Positions 42,578 through 51,170 of a DNA stretch of 64,000 bases are shown piece by piece (the stretch's first letter is position 1; each line of letters starts with the position of its first letter). Source of the DNA: Leucobacter sp042726155 (GTDB lineage: Bacteria > Actinomycetota > Actinomycetes > Actinomycetales > Microbacteriaceae); contig NZ_JBHXHV010000002.1 of NCBI RefSeq assembly GCF_042726155.1, forward strand, positions 124,001-188,000, in the 5' to 3' direction. Under the pieces are notes generated by a model. The model worked only from the letters and a program-made list of their open reading frames with translations. It had not been told where the DNA came from and ran no database searches. The position numbers were made by a program, and so were the translations under genes.

Positions 42578-43662
42578 TAGAGCACCACCACTGAGCGAAG
42601 TACGGTGCCGTCGTGCATGCGGTCAAACGCCGCCTCGACGTCGCCGAGCCCGACGCGTTCGGTGACGAACCCGTCGAGATCGAGCCGGCCGAGCTTGTAC
42701 TGCTCAATGAGCATGGCGAAGTCGCGACTCGGCAGGCAATCGCCATACCACGACGACTTCAGCGATCCGCCGCGGCCAAAGACGTCGAGCAGCGGCAGTT
42801 GCAGCTGCATCTCGGGGGTCGGCACACCGACGAGCACGACACGACCGGCAAGATCGCGAGCGTAGAAAGCCTGCGTGTAGGTCTCGGGGCGACCGACCGC
42901 GTCAATCACGACGTCGGCCCCGAAGCCGCCGGTAAGGGCGCGAATCGCCTCGACCGGGTCTTCGTTTCGCGAGTTCACCGTGTGCGTCGCACCGAAATGC
43001 TTCGCCTGCTCAAGCTTCGCGTCGTCAATGTCGACCGCGATAATCGTGGTTGCACCCGCGAGCTGCGCGCCCGCGATAGCGGCCGTACCGACACCGCCGC
43101 AGCCGATCACCGCAACCGATTCGCCGCGCTGCACGCCGCCCGTGTTGATCGCGGCGCCGATGCCCGCCATTACGCCGCATCCGAGCAGGCCGACCGCCGC
43201 CGCGTCCGACTCTTCGTCGATCTTCGTGCACTGGCCCGCCGCGACGAGCGTCTTCTCGATGAACGCCCCGATGCCGAGCGCCGGGGACAGCTCGGTGCCG
43301 TCTTCGAGCGTCATCTTCTGAGACGCGTTGTGCGTATTGAAGCAGTACTGAGGCTGGCCCTTCGCGCAGGCGCGGCACTGCCCGCAGACGGCACGCCAGT
43401 TCAAGATCACGCGATCCCCCACCGCTACTTGAGTGACACCCTCACCGATGGCGGCCACGCGCCCCGTGGCCTCGTGACCCAGCAAGAACGGAAAGTCGTC
43501 GCTGATACCGCCGAGCTTGTAGTGCAGGTCGGTGTGGCACACGCCGCTCGTAATGATGTCGACCACGGCTTCGCCGGGACCGGGATCAGGAACAATGACC
43601 GTCTCGATCGTGACCGGAGCGTTCTTTTCTCGGACGACGACGCCTTGCACTCGATATGCCAT
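42577..43662 (-). CDS. mscR: S-(hydroxymethyl)mycothiol dehydrogenase (mycothiol-dependent formaldehyde dehydrogenase)
   Basis: A 361-residue zinc-dependent class III-type alcohol dehydrogenase. The catalytic Zn ligands are C42 (GVCHTDLH) and H63/E64 (GHEATG); the structural Zn set is C93, C96, C99, C107. The NAD-binding GCGGVGTAAIAGAQ motif is present. It oxidises the formaldehyde-mycothiol adduct (and reduces nitrosomycothiol in other species). Start ATG 43662 is backed by AAGGGAA. Its partner MBL hydrolase is downstream with a 1-base overlap. This is a good marker of an actinobacterial host. Confidence 0.9.
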   Translation of the reverse strand: MAYRVQGVVVREKNAPVTIETVIVPDPGPGEAVVDIITSGVCHTDLHYKLGGISDDFPFLLGHEATGRVAAIGEGVTQVAVGDRVILNWRAVCGQCRACAKGQPQYCFNTHNASQKMTLEDGTELSPALGIGAFIEKTLVAAGQCTKIDEESDAAAVGLLGCGVMAGIGAAINTGGVQRGESVAVIGCGGVGTAAIAGAQLAGATTIIAVDIDDAKLEQAKHFGATHTVNSRNEDPVEAIRALTGGFGADVVIDAVGRPETYTQAFYARDLAGRVVLVGVPTPEMQLQLPLLDVFGRGGSLKSSWYGDCLPSRDFAMLIEQYKLGRLDLDGFVTERVGLGDVEAAFDRMHDGTVLRSVVVL

Positions 43663-43793
43663 GGGGTTTCCCTTCGCGTGAACTCGGTAACTCGCGCACC
43701 GGCGCGGAGTTCGTGCCGCACGATGCTCACCCCAGGCTATCGAGTGCCACCGACAGCCGCAGCCGGGCGCGGGGCTGGCGCCCGCGCCCGCGC

Positions 43794-45077
43794 TCAGCCG
43801 ATCTCGTCTACCCCGCACCACTCGGCGATGAACAGTGCCATCGACTGCGTGCAGCGGCGAATCGACTCCACGCTCACCCGCTCGTCGAATCCGTGGATAT
43901 TCTCGGACACCGGCCCATAGACGAGCGTCGGCGTCTTGCCGTAGTTCACGAACACTCGCCCGTCGAGGTAACCGGGGGTCGTGAAGCTCGTGAGCTCGCG
44001 ACCGAATGCCGCCCGGTGCGTCTGCTCGAGCACGGCCTCGGCGTCGCTGCCGGGTTCGAGCACGTACCCCTCGGCAAAGAAGCCATCCGGAGTCACCTCG
44101 ACATCGAACGGGTGACGCCCCTCGCCGCCCGCGGCAGCGGTGCGGACGCACTCTTCGACAGCGGCGAGCGCGTCGGCCGCCGTCACGCCGGGGTAGATCG
44201 CCACGCGCAGTCGCAGTTCGCACCACGCTGGCACGCTCGATGGCCAGTCACCACCCTGAATGCCCCCGATGTTGAAGTTGATGGGGTGATCCAGGTCTTC
44301 AAAGTATGGGTGCTCGTGCTGTTCCGCGTTCCACGTTGCTTCGAGCTCGCGCAGCGCCGCGATGACGTCGTAAGCGGCATCGATCGCGTTGAACCCGTTG
44401 GCCATCTCGCGCGGGTGCGTTGGCTCCCCGCTCACGCGAATGGTGCTCCACAGCACTCCGACGTTTGCGCGCACGAGTGCGTCTTCCTCCGGCTCGGAGA
44501 TGATGACCGCGTCGGCGGAGTATCCGCGCAGCAGCGCCGCGAGCGAGCCGTTGCCCGTGCATTCCTCTTCGACGACCGACTGCAGGTGGACGCGAGCGGT
44601 GGGTGCGAGTCCCGCCCGCCGAATGGCGTCGAACGCGAACAGGTTTGCGATCAACCCGGCTTTCATGTCGCCAGCGCCGCGACCGTACATCCAGCCGTCG
44701 CGCACCTCAGCGTCCCAGGGCGACCGCGCCCACTGCGCCTCTGGCCCCTCGGGCACCACATCGATGTGGCCGTTCAAGATGAGCGAGCGCCCAGCTTCGC
44801 GCGAGGGCGTGTACGTGCCGACAACGTTGGTCATGCCGGTGTAGTCGACTGTCGATGGGCCGTAGCCCGGGTGCGCCTCAAGCTCATCAGACGCGATTGC
44901 CCAGCGGTCGACGTCGAGGCCGAGCGCCGACAGGCGACCCTCGATTAGGTCTTGTGCCGCCTCCTCGTTTGCGCGCAATGATGGCGCTGCGACGAGCTCT
45001 GCGGTGGCGCGCAGCTGCTCGTCGAACCCCGCGTCGACGGCGTCGAGAATCCGTTGGGTCAGCGTGCTCGAAATCAT
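43794..45077 (-). CDS. M20-family metallopeptidase (ArgE/DapE-like)
   Basis: A 427-residue cytosolic deacylase/peptidase. The metal ligand motif NGHIDVVPEG (His and Asp), GRGAGDMKAG (bridging Asp), and EEECTGNGS (catalytic and metal Glu pair) are visible; a dimerisation domain is inserted between. GGAGGAA precedes the ATG. It follows a PucR regulator on the same strand after 218 bases. Substrate candidates are N-acyl amino acids or N-succinyl compounds; not resolved. Confidence 0.9.
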   Translation of the reverse strand: MISSTLTQRILDAVDAGFDEQLRATAELVAAPSLRANEEAAQDLIEGRLSALGLDVDRWAIASDELEAHPGYGPSTVDYTGMTNVVGTYTPSREAGRSLILNGHIDVVPEGPEAQWARSPWDAEVRDGWMYGRGAGDMKAGLIANLFAFDAIRRAGLAPTARVHLQSVVEEECTGNGSLAALLRGYSADAVIISEPEEDALVRANVGVLWSTIRVSGEPTHPREMANGFNAIDAAYDVIAALRELEATWNAEQHEHPYFEDLDHPINFNIGGIQGGDWPSSVPAWCELRLRVAIYPGVTAADALAAVEECVRTAAAGGEGRHPFDVEVTPDGFFAEGYVLEPGSDAEAVLEQTHRAAFGRELTSFTTPGYLDGRVFVNYGKTPTLVYGPVSENIHGFDERVSVESIRRCTQSMALFIAEWCGVDEIG

Positions 45078-45295
45078 GTGTTCCTCCGGATCCGGGTGGG
45101 TCGCCGGCGCGCGTGAGCCGCCGGGGGCGCGGGAAAATTCCGCCTATTCCGAGGCTAGATCGCGACCCGCAGCTGACGCGTGTGGGATCGCAGCCACTTC
45201 CGCGCGATCCGTGTGCAACCGGACACTCGGGGTGTGGGCGCCGCGGTCCCGGCGTCCCGGTGCTCCAGTAGCCACGGGTCCCAGCGCCCAGACAA

Positions 45296-46453
45296 TCAGA
45301 GGTCGAGGATCACCAACGCAATTGCGGCGTCGCGTGGCACGGTGACGTCGAGCCCGGTGAGGTCCTCGAACGCGCGCAGCCGCTTCAACACGGTGTTGCG
45401 ATGAAAGAACAGCTCCTCGGCGGTACGTTGCATCGATCCGGTGCGAATAAACGTGCGCAGCGTCACCGCGAATCGCTCGCGCTCAGCCGCCGTGGCCGCG
45501 TCGAAGTCGCCGGTGAGTTCGTGGGTGAAGCCTGCGAATCGTTCGAGCGAGGCCTCCCGTGCGATGGAGGCGAAGCCGTCGCGCAGGCGCCACACTCCTG
45601 CCGCGCCATCGTGGGTACCGCCGCCGGTATCGTCGTGGGCAGAAAGCGCAGCGCGATCAGCGCGGTCAGCGCGCTCGGCCAGATCCACCGCGAGTGCCGC
45701 CGCACGCCCCACGGCCGCGAGCCCCGGCACCCGCGAAATGTACCCGCCGGTGATCAGCGGGTCAGCATCAACCCAGTCGACCGGCCCGAGGCGTGGCCGC
45801 AGCAGCACCACGGCGTCACCATCATCGAAGTGTTGCCCGCCGCTCTCGACCGCGACGCGCGCGAGACGAGCGGTGTCGCGGCGGGTCGCAAGCAGTTCGT
45901 ACTCGGCTGTCGGCTGCAGACGCAGCAGCTCCCCGATTGTGACGAGCTCGTCGGCGTCGGCCTGCCCAGAAAAGAGCCGCGCCCGCGCGCGCTCATTCGC
46001 GGTGCGGTGCTGACGCGCCATCGACTCCGACTCCCCGAGAAACGCGCGCTGCACCTCGGTCGCGTAGCGTTCGACCACGTCAAGCACCTGCTCGCCGTGC
46101 GCCAGCAGCGCGTCTGACAGGTCGGGCTGCGCGGCGCGTTCGAGTGCGCGCCAGAGCACGCGGAAGTTGATTCGCACCGCTTCCATGAAGCGCTCGACGC
46201 GCACCCCCTGCCGCGCCCGACGCCGACCGAGCGCCTCCGCGAACTCCGAGGGAGCGTCGGCCCCGGCCTCACCCGCGAGCCGTGCGGCGAACAGCGCGAA
46301 CGCATTGCGGGCTGTGCGCTCAATGTCTTCGGGAGCCACTTCGCCGCCGACGTACTCCTCGTGCGTGCTCAGTTCGGCGAGGAAGTCCGAGAGCAGCCGG
46401 GGCGTATCAGCGCGTACGCGCTCAATGAGCTGGAGCCAACGCGCGTCTTGCAT
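45296..46453 (-). CDS. PucR/CdaR-family transcriptional regulator
   Basis: A 385-residue regulator. The C-terminal PucR-type helix-turn-helix (about 335-380) reads GSMQRTAEELFFHRNTVLKRLRAFEDLTGLDV, the family signature; the N-terminal part is a helical sensory domain. ATG 46453 has GGAGG only one base away, so the start is uncertain; no better in-frame start is seen. It is divergent from the class III aminotransferase, making that gene the most likely target. Confidence 0.85.
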   Translation of the reverse strand: MQDARWLQLIERVRADTPRLLSDFLAELSTHEEYVGGEVAPEDIERTARNAFALFAARLAGEAGADAPSEFAEALGRRRARQGVRVERFMEAVRINFRVLWRALERAAQPDLSDALLAHGEQVLDVVERYATEVQRAFLGESESMARQHRTANERARARLFSGQADADELVTIGELLRLQPTAEYELLATRRDTARLARVAVESGGQHFDDGDAVVLLRPRLGPVDWVDADPLITGGYISRVPGLAAVGRAAALAVDLAERADRADRAALSAHDDTGGGTHDGAAGVWRLRDGFASIAREASLERFAGFTHELTGDFDAATAAERERFAVTLRTFIRTGSMQRTAEELFFHRNTVLKRLRAFEDLTGLDVTVPRDAAIALVILDL

Positions 46454-46585
46454 GCCTCCATTCTGCGGCAGTCGGGGCGCGCTGTGGGGACGGACTCGGC
46501 GCTGCAGGGGTACAGAGCGGGTGCGGATACAGTGGGAGCGCGGCCGGGAGTGCTCAGCCGACGTGTGGCACAGGAGGGGAATCCG

Positions 46586-47908
46586 ATGACCGCTGCGGCA
46601 AGCAGGCACATGGCAAACAGCTTCGATCCAGCCCGCGCGGCGTCGCTACCCCCGGCCGATGTCAAGCTCATTGCGCGTCGGGACCGGGCAATGGGCGCCG
46701 CCTACCGACTGTTTTATGACCGCCCCGTGCACGTGGTGCGCGGCGAGGGCGTCTGGCTGTACGACACCGACGGCGACGCGTACCTTGACGCGTACAACAA
46801 CGTGCCGGTGGTGGGTCACGCGAACCCGGTCGTGCAGCAGCGCGTCGCCGCGCAGCTGGGCGTGCTCAACACGCACACGCGATACCTCGGCGACGACGTC
46901 GTGGCGTACGCCGAGCGTGTGACTGGTCTGCTCGGGCACGGCCTCGAACAGGCAGTGTTCGTGTGCACTGGCAGCGAGGCCGTCGACCTCGCGCTGCGCG
47001 TCGCGCGTCACGTCACCGGACGCCGCGGCGTAATCGCGACATCCCACGCGTATCACGGCACCACCGCCGCCGCCGCTGCCATCTCGCCGAGCCTCGGCCC
47101 GAACAACCCGATCCCCGACGAAGTTGAGCTCATCGCCGCGCCCGACCTCGCCAGCGAATCCCCCGCCGAGGCGGCCGCGGCGCTCGCGTCACGCGTCACG
47201 TCAGCGGTCGCCGCGCTGCGCGCGCGGGGGCACGATCCGGCAGCGCTCATCATCGACTCGGTGCTGTCGAGCGACGGGCTGCAGGGCACTGAAGCGAACG
47301 TGCTCCGTGAGGCCGCCGCCGCGATTCGCGCTCACGGCGGGCTGTACATCGCCGACGAGGTGCAGTCAGGCTTCGGGCGAACGGGAGCGTGGTGGGGATT
47401 CCCGAGTCAGGGCGTCGAACCCGATCTCGTCGTCGCGGGCAAGCCGATGGGCAACGGCATGCCCCTCGCCGCCGTCTTCGCGCGCCCCGAGCACTTCGAC
47501 CGGTTCGGCGCCGACATGCGTTTCTTCAACACGTTCGGAGGCAACCAGGTCAGCGTCGCGGCCGGCCAGGCCGTGCTCGACGAACTCACCGAGCGCGGAC
47601 TCGTAGAGCGGGCGGGAGTGCTCGGCGCGAGCGTCCTCAACGAGCTGCGCGGGATCGCCGCCGCCGGCAACGGGGTCGGCGCCGTGCGCGGATCCGGGCT
47701 GTTCTTCGCGCTCGAGGTCGTCGACGATGCGGGTCGCCCCGACGCGGCGCGCGCGTCGGCGGTGGTCAACCGGATGCGCGACGCCCGCGTGCTCATCAGC
47801 GCTTCGGGTCGCGACGCGAACGTGCTGAAGATTCGCCCGCCGCTGGTCTTCGCAGAGGAACACGCCCCCATCCTGCTGGACGCCCTGGCGGGCGCCCTCC
47901 ACCACTGA
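46586..47908 (+). CDS. Class III aminotransferase-fold PLP enzyme (possible phospho-lyase)
   Basis: A 440-residue fold-type I enzyme. The PLP Lys is K286 in LVVAGKPMGNGMPLAAVF; D257 in IADEVQSGFGR contacts the pyridine ring; CTGSEAVDLALR binds the phosphate. ATG 46586 follows AGGAGGGG. The family covers omega-transaminases and the ethanolamine-phosphate/phosphohydroxylysine phospho-lyases. The convergent neighbour is an APH-type kinase; in animals such a kinase and lyase pair acts in hydroxylysine or ethanolamine breakdown, so the lyase option deserves attention. Plain transaminase remains possible. Confidence 0.85.
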   Translation: MTAAASRHMANSFDPARAASLPPADVKLIARRDRAMGAAYRLFYDRPVHVVRGEGVWLYDTDGDAYLDAYNNVPVVGHANPVVQQRVAAQLGVLNTHTRYLGDDVVAYAERVTGLLGHGLEQAVFVCTGSEAVDLALRVARHVTGRRGVIATSHAYHGTTAAAAAISPSLGPNNPIPDEVELIAAPDLASESPAEAAAALASRVTSAVAALRARGHDPAALIIDSVLSSDGLQGTEANVLREAAAAIRAHGGLYIADEVQSGFGRTGAWWGFPSQGVEPDLVVAGKPMGNGMPLAAVFARPEHFDRFGADMRFFNTFGGNQVSVAAGQAVLDELTERGLVERAGVLGASVLNELRGIAAAGNGVGAVRGSGLFFALEVVDDAGRPDAARASAVVNRMRDARVLISASGRDANVLKIRPPLVFAEEHAPILLDALAGALHH

Positions 47909-47978
47909 CGCCAGGCTCTACTCCCGCGCCCCCTGCCCCCCCTTCCCGCGCCCCGCGCCCCCCGCCCCGCGCCCCGCG

Positions 47979-48036
47979 TTCTGTCGTCGCAAATGATCCG
48001 ATCACGCTTCTGATGGGCTCATTTGCGACGACAGAA
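47979..48036. terminator. Two-tier intergenic hairpin between convergent genes
   Basis: Perfect 18-bp outer stem (TTCTGTCGTCGCAAATGA at 47979-47996 with 48019-48036), and a small inner stem ATCA/TGAT (48001-48004 with 48011-48014). No T-run. It lies between the aminotransferase and kinase 3' ends, embedded in C-rich then G-rich flanks. Confidence 0.8.
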
Positions 48037-48049
48037 TGGGGGCAAAAGC

Positions 48050-48110
48050 GGGGGGGGGCGGGGAACTAGGGGTCTCGGGGTCTCGGGGTGTCAGGGTCTC
48101 GGGGTCAGGG
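48050..48110 (+). repeat. G-run tract with GGGTCTCGG repeats
   Basis: Immediately after the hairpin the plus strand has a run of Gs, then several copies of a GGGGTCTC-like unit with four or more G tracts separated by 3-6 bases. It meets the pattern for G-quadruplex formation on the plus strand and reaches into the 3' end of the kinase gene (stop at 48091). Confidence 0.6.
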
Positions 48111-49182
48111 CCCGGAAGCGGGACTCGGCCTGCTCGGGGTCGACGGCGAGGAGTTGGCGCAGTGCCGGCCAGGCGGCCGACATGCGGGATTCCGCGTAGG
48201 CGCGGTTGCCCTGCCCGGCGCGCGCCGTCCACGTGCTGCCGTTGACCGCCAGGCGCGCGACGGCGAGCGGGTACAGCACGGTCAACTCGTCGTCGGTGAG
48301 TGAGGTGTGCGCCAGGTACCCCTCGACCACATCGGTGAAGGCCTCGAACGCATCCCTCTGACGCAAGGCCGCGTACACCGCCGCGACCGCCAGCTCGGCC
48401 ACGCGCACCGTAATGACCGCATCATTGAAGTCGACGATGCCGGTGATGCGCACGGCGCCATCGGCAGCGGCGCGCTCGGCGAGGAGGTTGAAGTCGTGCA
48501 GATCTTGGTGCACCGCGGCCATCGGCAGGTGCGAGAGCCGCGCCTCGATGACATCGAATCGGCGCACAGCTTCCTCCAGTAACGCGCGCCGGTCGGGCTG
48601 GTCAACCGCGTGCCAGGTCTCGCGAATCGATGTTCCAGCGCGAACCGCCACCCAGTGGTGCTCAATCAGCCCCTCGCGGCGGTCCACGAGCGGAGCGAGG
48701 CTTTCAGGGATCTCAGCGGCGAGCGCTCCGAGACGCCTACGGTACAGAGCGCCGACGACTCCGAGCTCGGAGACGTTGGATCCTGGGATCCAGGTTGTGA
48801 CCCGAATCCGAAACTCTCGGCCGTCGAGCGAGGTGAATGGAGCCTCAACGCCCTCGTCGACCCCGCGTTGTAACACCGGCGTCGCAACGGACAGCGGACT
48901 ACGCTCCAGCTGTTCGAGCACCGCGTTCTGCCACGACAGCGACGCCTCGTCGAACGGCGCGGGCGACAGCCGCACGAAACGCACAGAGCGCGCGTCGCCA
49001 GCGCCAGTCACGGTTCCGCCCGTATGGCACCTAGCATCTCCGCCCGCCAGTATCGCTCGATAGTTGATGTCGAGCTCTCCGCCGAGGCGCCGCCACTGCA
49101 CAACGTCTACGCCGAAGTGCACGCGAAGCGCCTCGGTGAGTCGCCGCTCATCTTCGTCGGTGAGGGGTTCGAGCACGTGCAC
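48091..49182 (-). CDS. APH-family kinase (hydroxylysine-kinase-like)
   Basis: A 363-residue phosphotransferase with the APH/choline-kinase fold. The catalytic loop is HQDLHDFN (D227 base, N232), and the metal motif is IVDFNDAV (D251) followed by VAELAVAAVY, the arrangement seen in hydroxylysine-kinase-type APH proteins. The usual strand-3 Lys appears replaced by Arg (FVRLS, about R71) and there is a Gly-rich insert at about 47-64; both are by-eye readings. GTG 49182 is preferred with GGAG seven bases upstream. It is 10 bases after the ABC-F stop (same strand) and converges on a class III PLP enzyme. Confidence 0.78.
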   Translation of the reverse strand: MHVLEPLTDEDERRLTEALRVHFGVDVVQWRRLGGELDINYRAILAGGDARCHTGGTVTGAGDARSVRFVRLSPAPFDEASLSWQNAVLEQLERSPLSVATPVLQRGVDEGVEAPFTSLDGREFRIRVTTWIPGSNVSELGVVGALYRRRLGALAAEIPESLAPLVDRREGLIEHHWVAVRAGTSIRETWHAVDQPDRRALLEEAVRRFDVIEARLSHLPMAAVHQDLHDFNLLAERAAADGAVRITGIVDFNDAVITVRVAELAVAAVYAALRQRDAFEAFTDVVEGYLAHTSLTDDELTVLYPLAVARLAVNGSTWTARAGQGNRAYAESRMSAAWPALRQLLAVDPEQAESRFRALTPRP

Positions 49183-49192
49183 GACTGAACTC

Positions 49193-51013
49193 CTACTCCA
49201 GAACGCCCGAGAGTTCGAGCCAGCGCAGTTCGAGCGCCACGATCTCATCTTCGATCGCGGTGATCTTCGTCATCTCCGCGTTCAGCTTCGTGTAGTCGTT
49301 CTGGTCCATCTCGGCGAGCCCGGCGCGTGAACGGACGATGTCCTTCTGCAACCGCTCCATCTTGCGCTCAACCGCTGACAACTCCTTCTCGGCGGTGCGT
49401 CGCTCAGACCCACTGAGCGACGGCGTCTTGGCGGCACGCTGTGCCGCAGACCCGTTAGAGGGTGACGCAGACGAACTCGACGCCGCCCCGCCCGACTCTT
49501 CAGCCGCGCGCAGCTCAAGATACTGGTCGACGCCGCCGGGCAAATGCCTCAGGTGTCGATCAAGGATCGCGTACTGCTGGTCGGTGACCCGCTCCAAGAA
49601 GTACCGGTCGTGCGACACGACGATGAGCGTGCCGGGCCAGGAATCGAGCAGATCTTCCATCGCGGCAAGCATGTCGGTGTCGAGGTCGTTTGTCGGCTCG
49701 TCGAGAATCAACACGTTCGGCTGGTTCAGCAGAATGAGGAGGAGCTGCAGCCGGCGTTTCTGGCCACCCGAGAGATCTTTCACTGGCGTTGAGAGTTGCG
49801 CGCTCGTGAACCCCATGCGCTCGAGCAGTTGCCCGGGCGTCAGATCCTGAGCCTTTGATCCGCTACCGACCGTGAAACTCGTGCGCAAGCCGGCGATCAC
49901 CGTTCGCACCGGATCCTTCAGGTGCTCCTCAAGCTCGTCGAGACGCTGAGTGAGGGTCGCGACCTTCACGGTTTTGCCGCGCTTCACACGCCCGGCAGTG
50001 GGCTCTACGGTGCCCGAGATGAGTCCGAGCAGTGTCGATTTGCCGGCACCGTTCACGCCGAGAATGCCGGTGCGCTCCCCCGGTGCGAGCAGCCAGTCGA
50101 CGTCCTCAATGATCACACGGCCGTCGTACGAGACACCGGCCTCCACGAGATTCACGACCTCTTTACCGAGGCGAGCAACGGCCATCGACTGAAGCGACAC
50201 GCGATCCCGGATCTCGGGAACGTCTGCGATCAGCTCGTTTGCGGCGTCGATACGGAACTTCGGCTTCGCGGTGCGAGCGGGCGCGCCGCGCCGCAACCAC
50301 GCGAGTTCTTTGCGCGCGAGGTTCTGTCGCTTCTGCTCGATCGTTGCTGCCTGACGGTCGCGTTCAACGCGCTGCAGAATGTACGCGGCGTACCCGCCTT
50401 CGAAGGGCTCGACGATGCGGTCGTGCACCTCCCAGGTCATGTTGCACACCTCGTCGAGGAACCACCGATCGTGGGTGACGACGAGCAGGGCGCCCTGGCC
50501 GCGCGGCCAGCGCCGCTTGAGGTGGTTCGCGAGCCAGGCGATACCCTCAACGTCGAGGTGGTTTGTCGGCTCGTCGAGGAAGACGATGTCGTACTCCTGC
50601 ACGAGCAGGCGGGCGAGTGCCACGCGGCGGCGCTGGCCGCCCGAAAGTGAGTCGAGGGGGGCCTCCCAGTCAAGGTCGGAGACGAGGCCCGCGATCACGT
50701 CGCGCGCCTGGGGGTCGCCCGCCCACTCGTACTCGGGGCGGTCTCCGACGATCGTGTGACCAACGGTCGCACCGTCGTCGAACACGTCAGCCTGGTCGAG
50801 CACGCCCATGGTTGTGCCGCCCCGCATGGTGACCTTGCCACCGTCGGGCTGGCGGCGGCCCGCGAGCATCATCATCAGGCTGGATTTGCCGTCGCCGTTG
50901 CGGCCGACGATGCCGATCCGGTCCCCCTCGGCGACGCCGAGCGTCACTGAATCGAACACGGTCTTGGTCGGTACGTCGAGGTGCAGGGCCTCGGCCCCTA
51001 ATAGATGCGCCAT
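49193..51013 (-). CDS. ABC-F family ATPase (Uup/duplicated-ATPase type)
   Basis: A 606-residue soluble protein with two ABC ATPase domains. The first has Walker A GRNGDGKSS, signature LSGGQRRRVA and Walker B FLDEPTNHLD; the second has GVNGAGKST, LSGGQKRRL and LDEPTNDLD. A linker lies between them (about 225-290) and a Ser-rich stretch then a coiled-coil C terminus (about 510-606) follow, as in Uup-like proteins. ABC-F proteins act on ribosomes or nucleic acids rather than as transporters. In other actinobacteria this gene is close to ispE; here it is about 7.5 kb away. Confidence 0.93.
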   Translation of the reverse strand: MAHLLGAEALHLDVPTKTVFDSVTLGVAEGDRIGIVGRNGDGKSSLMMMLAGRRQPDGGKVTMRGGTTMGVLDQADVFDDGATVGHTIVGDRPEYEWAGDPQARDVIAGLVSDLDWEAPLDSLSGGQRRRVALARLLVQEYDIVFLDEPTNHLDVEGIAWLANHLKRRWPRGQGALLVVTHDRWFLDEVCNMTWEVHDRIVEPFEGGYAAYILQRVERDRQAATIEQKRQNLARKELAWLRRGAPARTAKPKFRIDAANELIADVPEIRDRVSLQSMAVARLGKEVVNLVEAGVSYDGRVIIEDVDWLLAPGERTGILGVNGAGKSTLLGLISGTVEPTAGRVKRGKTVKVATLTQRLDELEEHLKDPVRTVIAGLRTSFTVGSGSKAQDLTPGQLLERMGFTSAQLSTPVKDLSGGQKRRLQLLLILLNQPNVLILDEPTNDLDTDMLAAMEDLLDSWPGTLIVVSHDRYFLERVTDQQYAILDRHLRHLPGGVDQYLELRAAEESGGAASSSSASPSNGSAAQRAAKTPSLSGSERRTAEKELSAVERKMERLQKDIVRSRAGLAEMDQNDYTKLNAEMTKITAIEDEIVALELRWLELSGVLE

Positions 51014-51060
51014 AAGGTCTTCAGTCTAGGTGGGGCGGCTGCGCGCCCACACCGGAACCC

Positions 51061-51123
51061 CCTGGCGGCGACAAAAACTCCGTCTCTCAGCTCGTTTTAG
51101 GCGGAGTTTCTGTCGCCTCCAGG
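51061..51123. terminator. Repeat-family hairpin, copy 1
   Basis: Arms 51061-51082 and 51102-51123 pair over 22 positions with two mismatches; the inner GGCGACA/TGTCGCC and ACTCCG/CGGAGT blocks are perfect. A nearly identical sequence, about 3 differences over 59 bases, lies at 57399-57459. It is located after the siderophore permease operon and before the ABC-F gene, both on the minus strand. Confidence 0.8.
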
Positions 51124-51134
51124 TTCGCGCAGGC

Positions 51135-51164
51135 GAGCCAGAGCCAGAGCCAGAGCCAGAGCCA
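51135..51164. repeat. Hexanucleotide repeat (GAGCCA)5
   Basis: Five exact copies of GAGCCA run from 51135 to 51164, a simple repeat between the ABC-F and permease genes. It ends 6 bases before the permease stop, so it is non-coding. Confidence 0.9.
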
Positions 51165-51170
51165 GGCCCG

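Noticed and set aside
45078..45295. Possible gene or RNA between the M20 peptidase and PucR genes
   Set aside because: 218 bases without a supported reading frame, hairpin or clear promoter; nothing reported.
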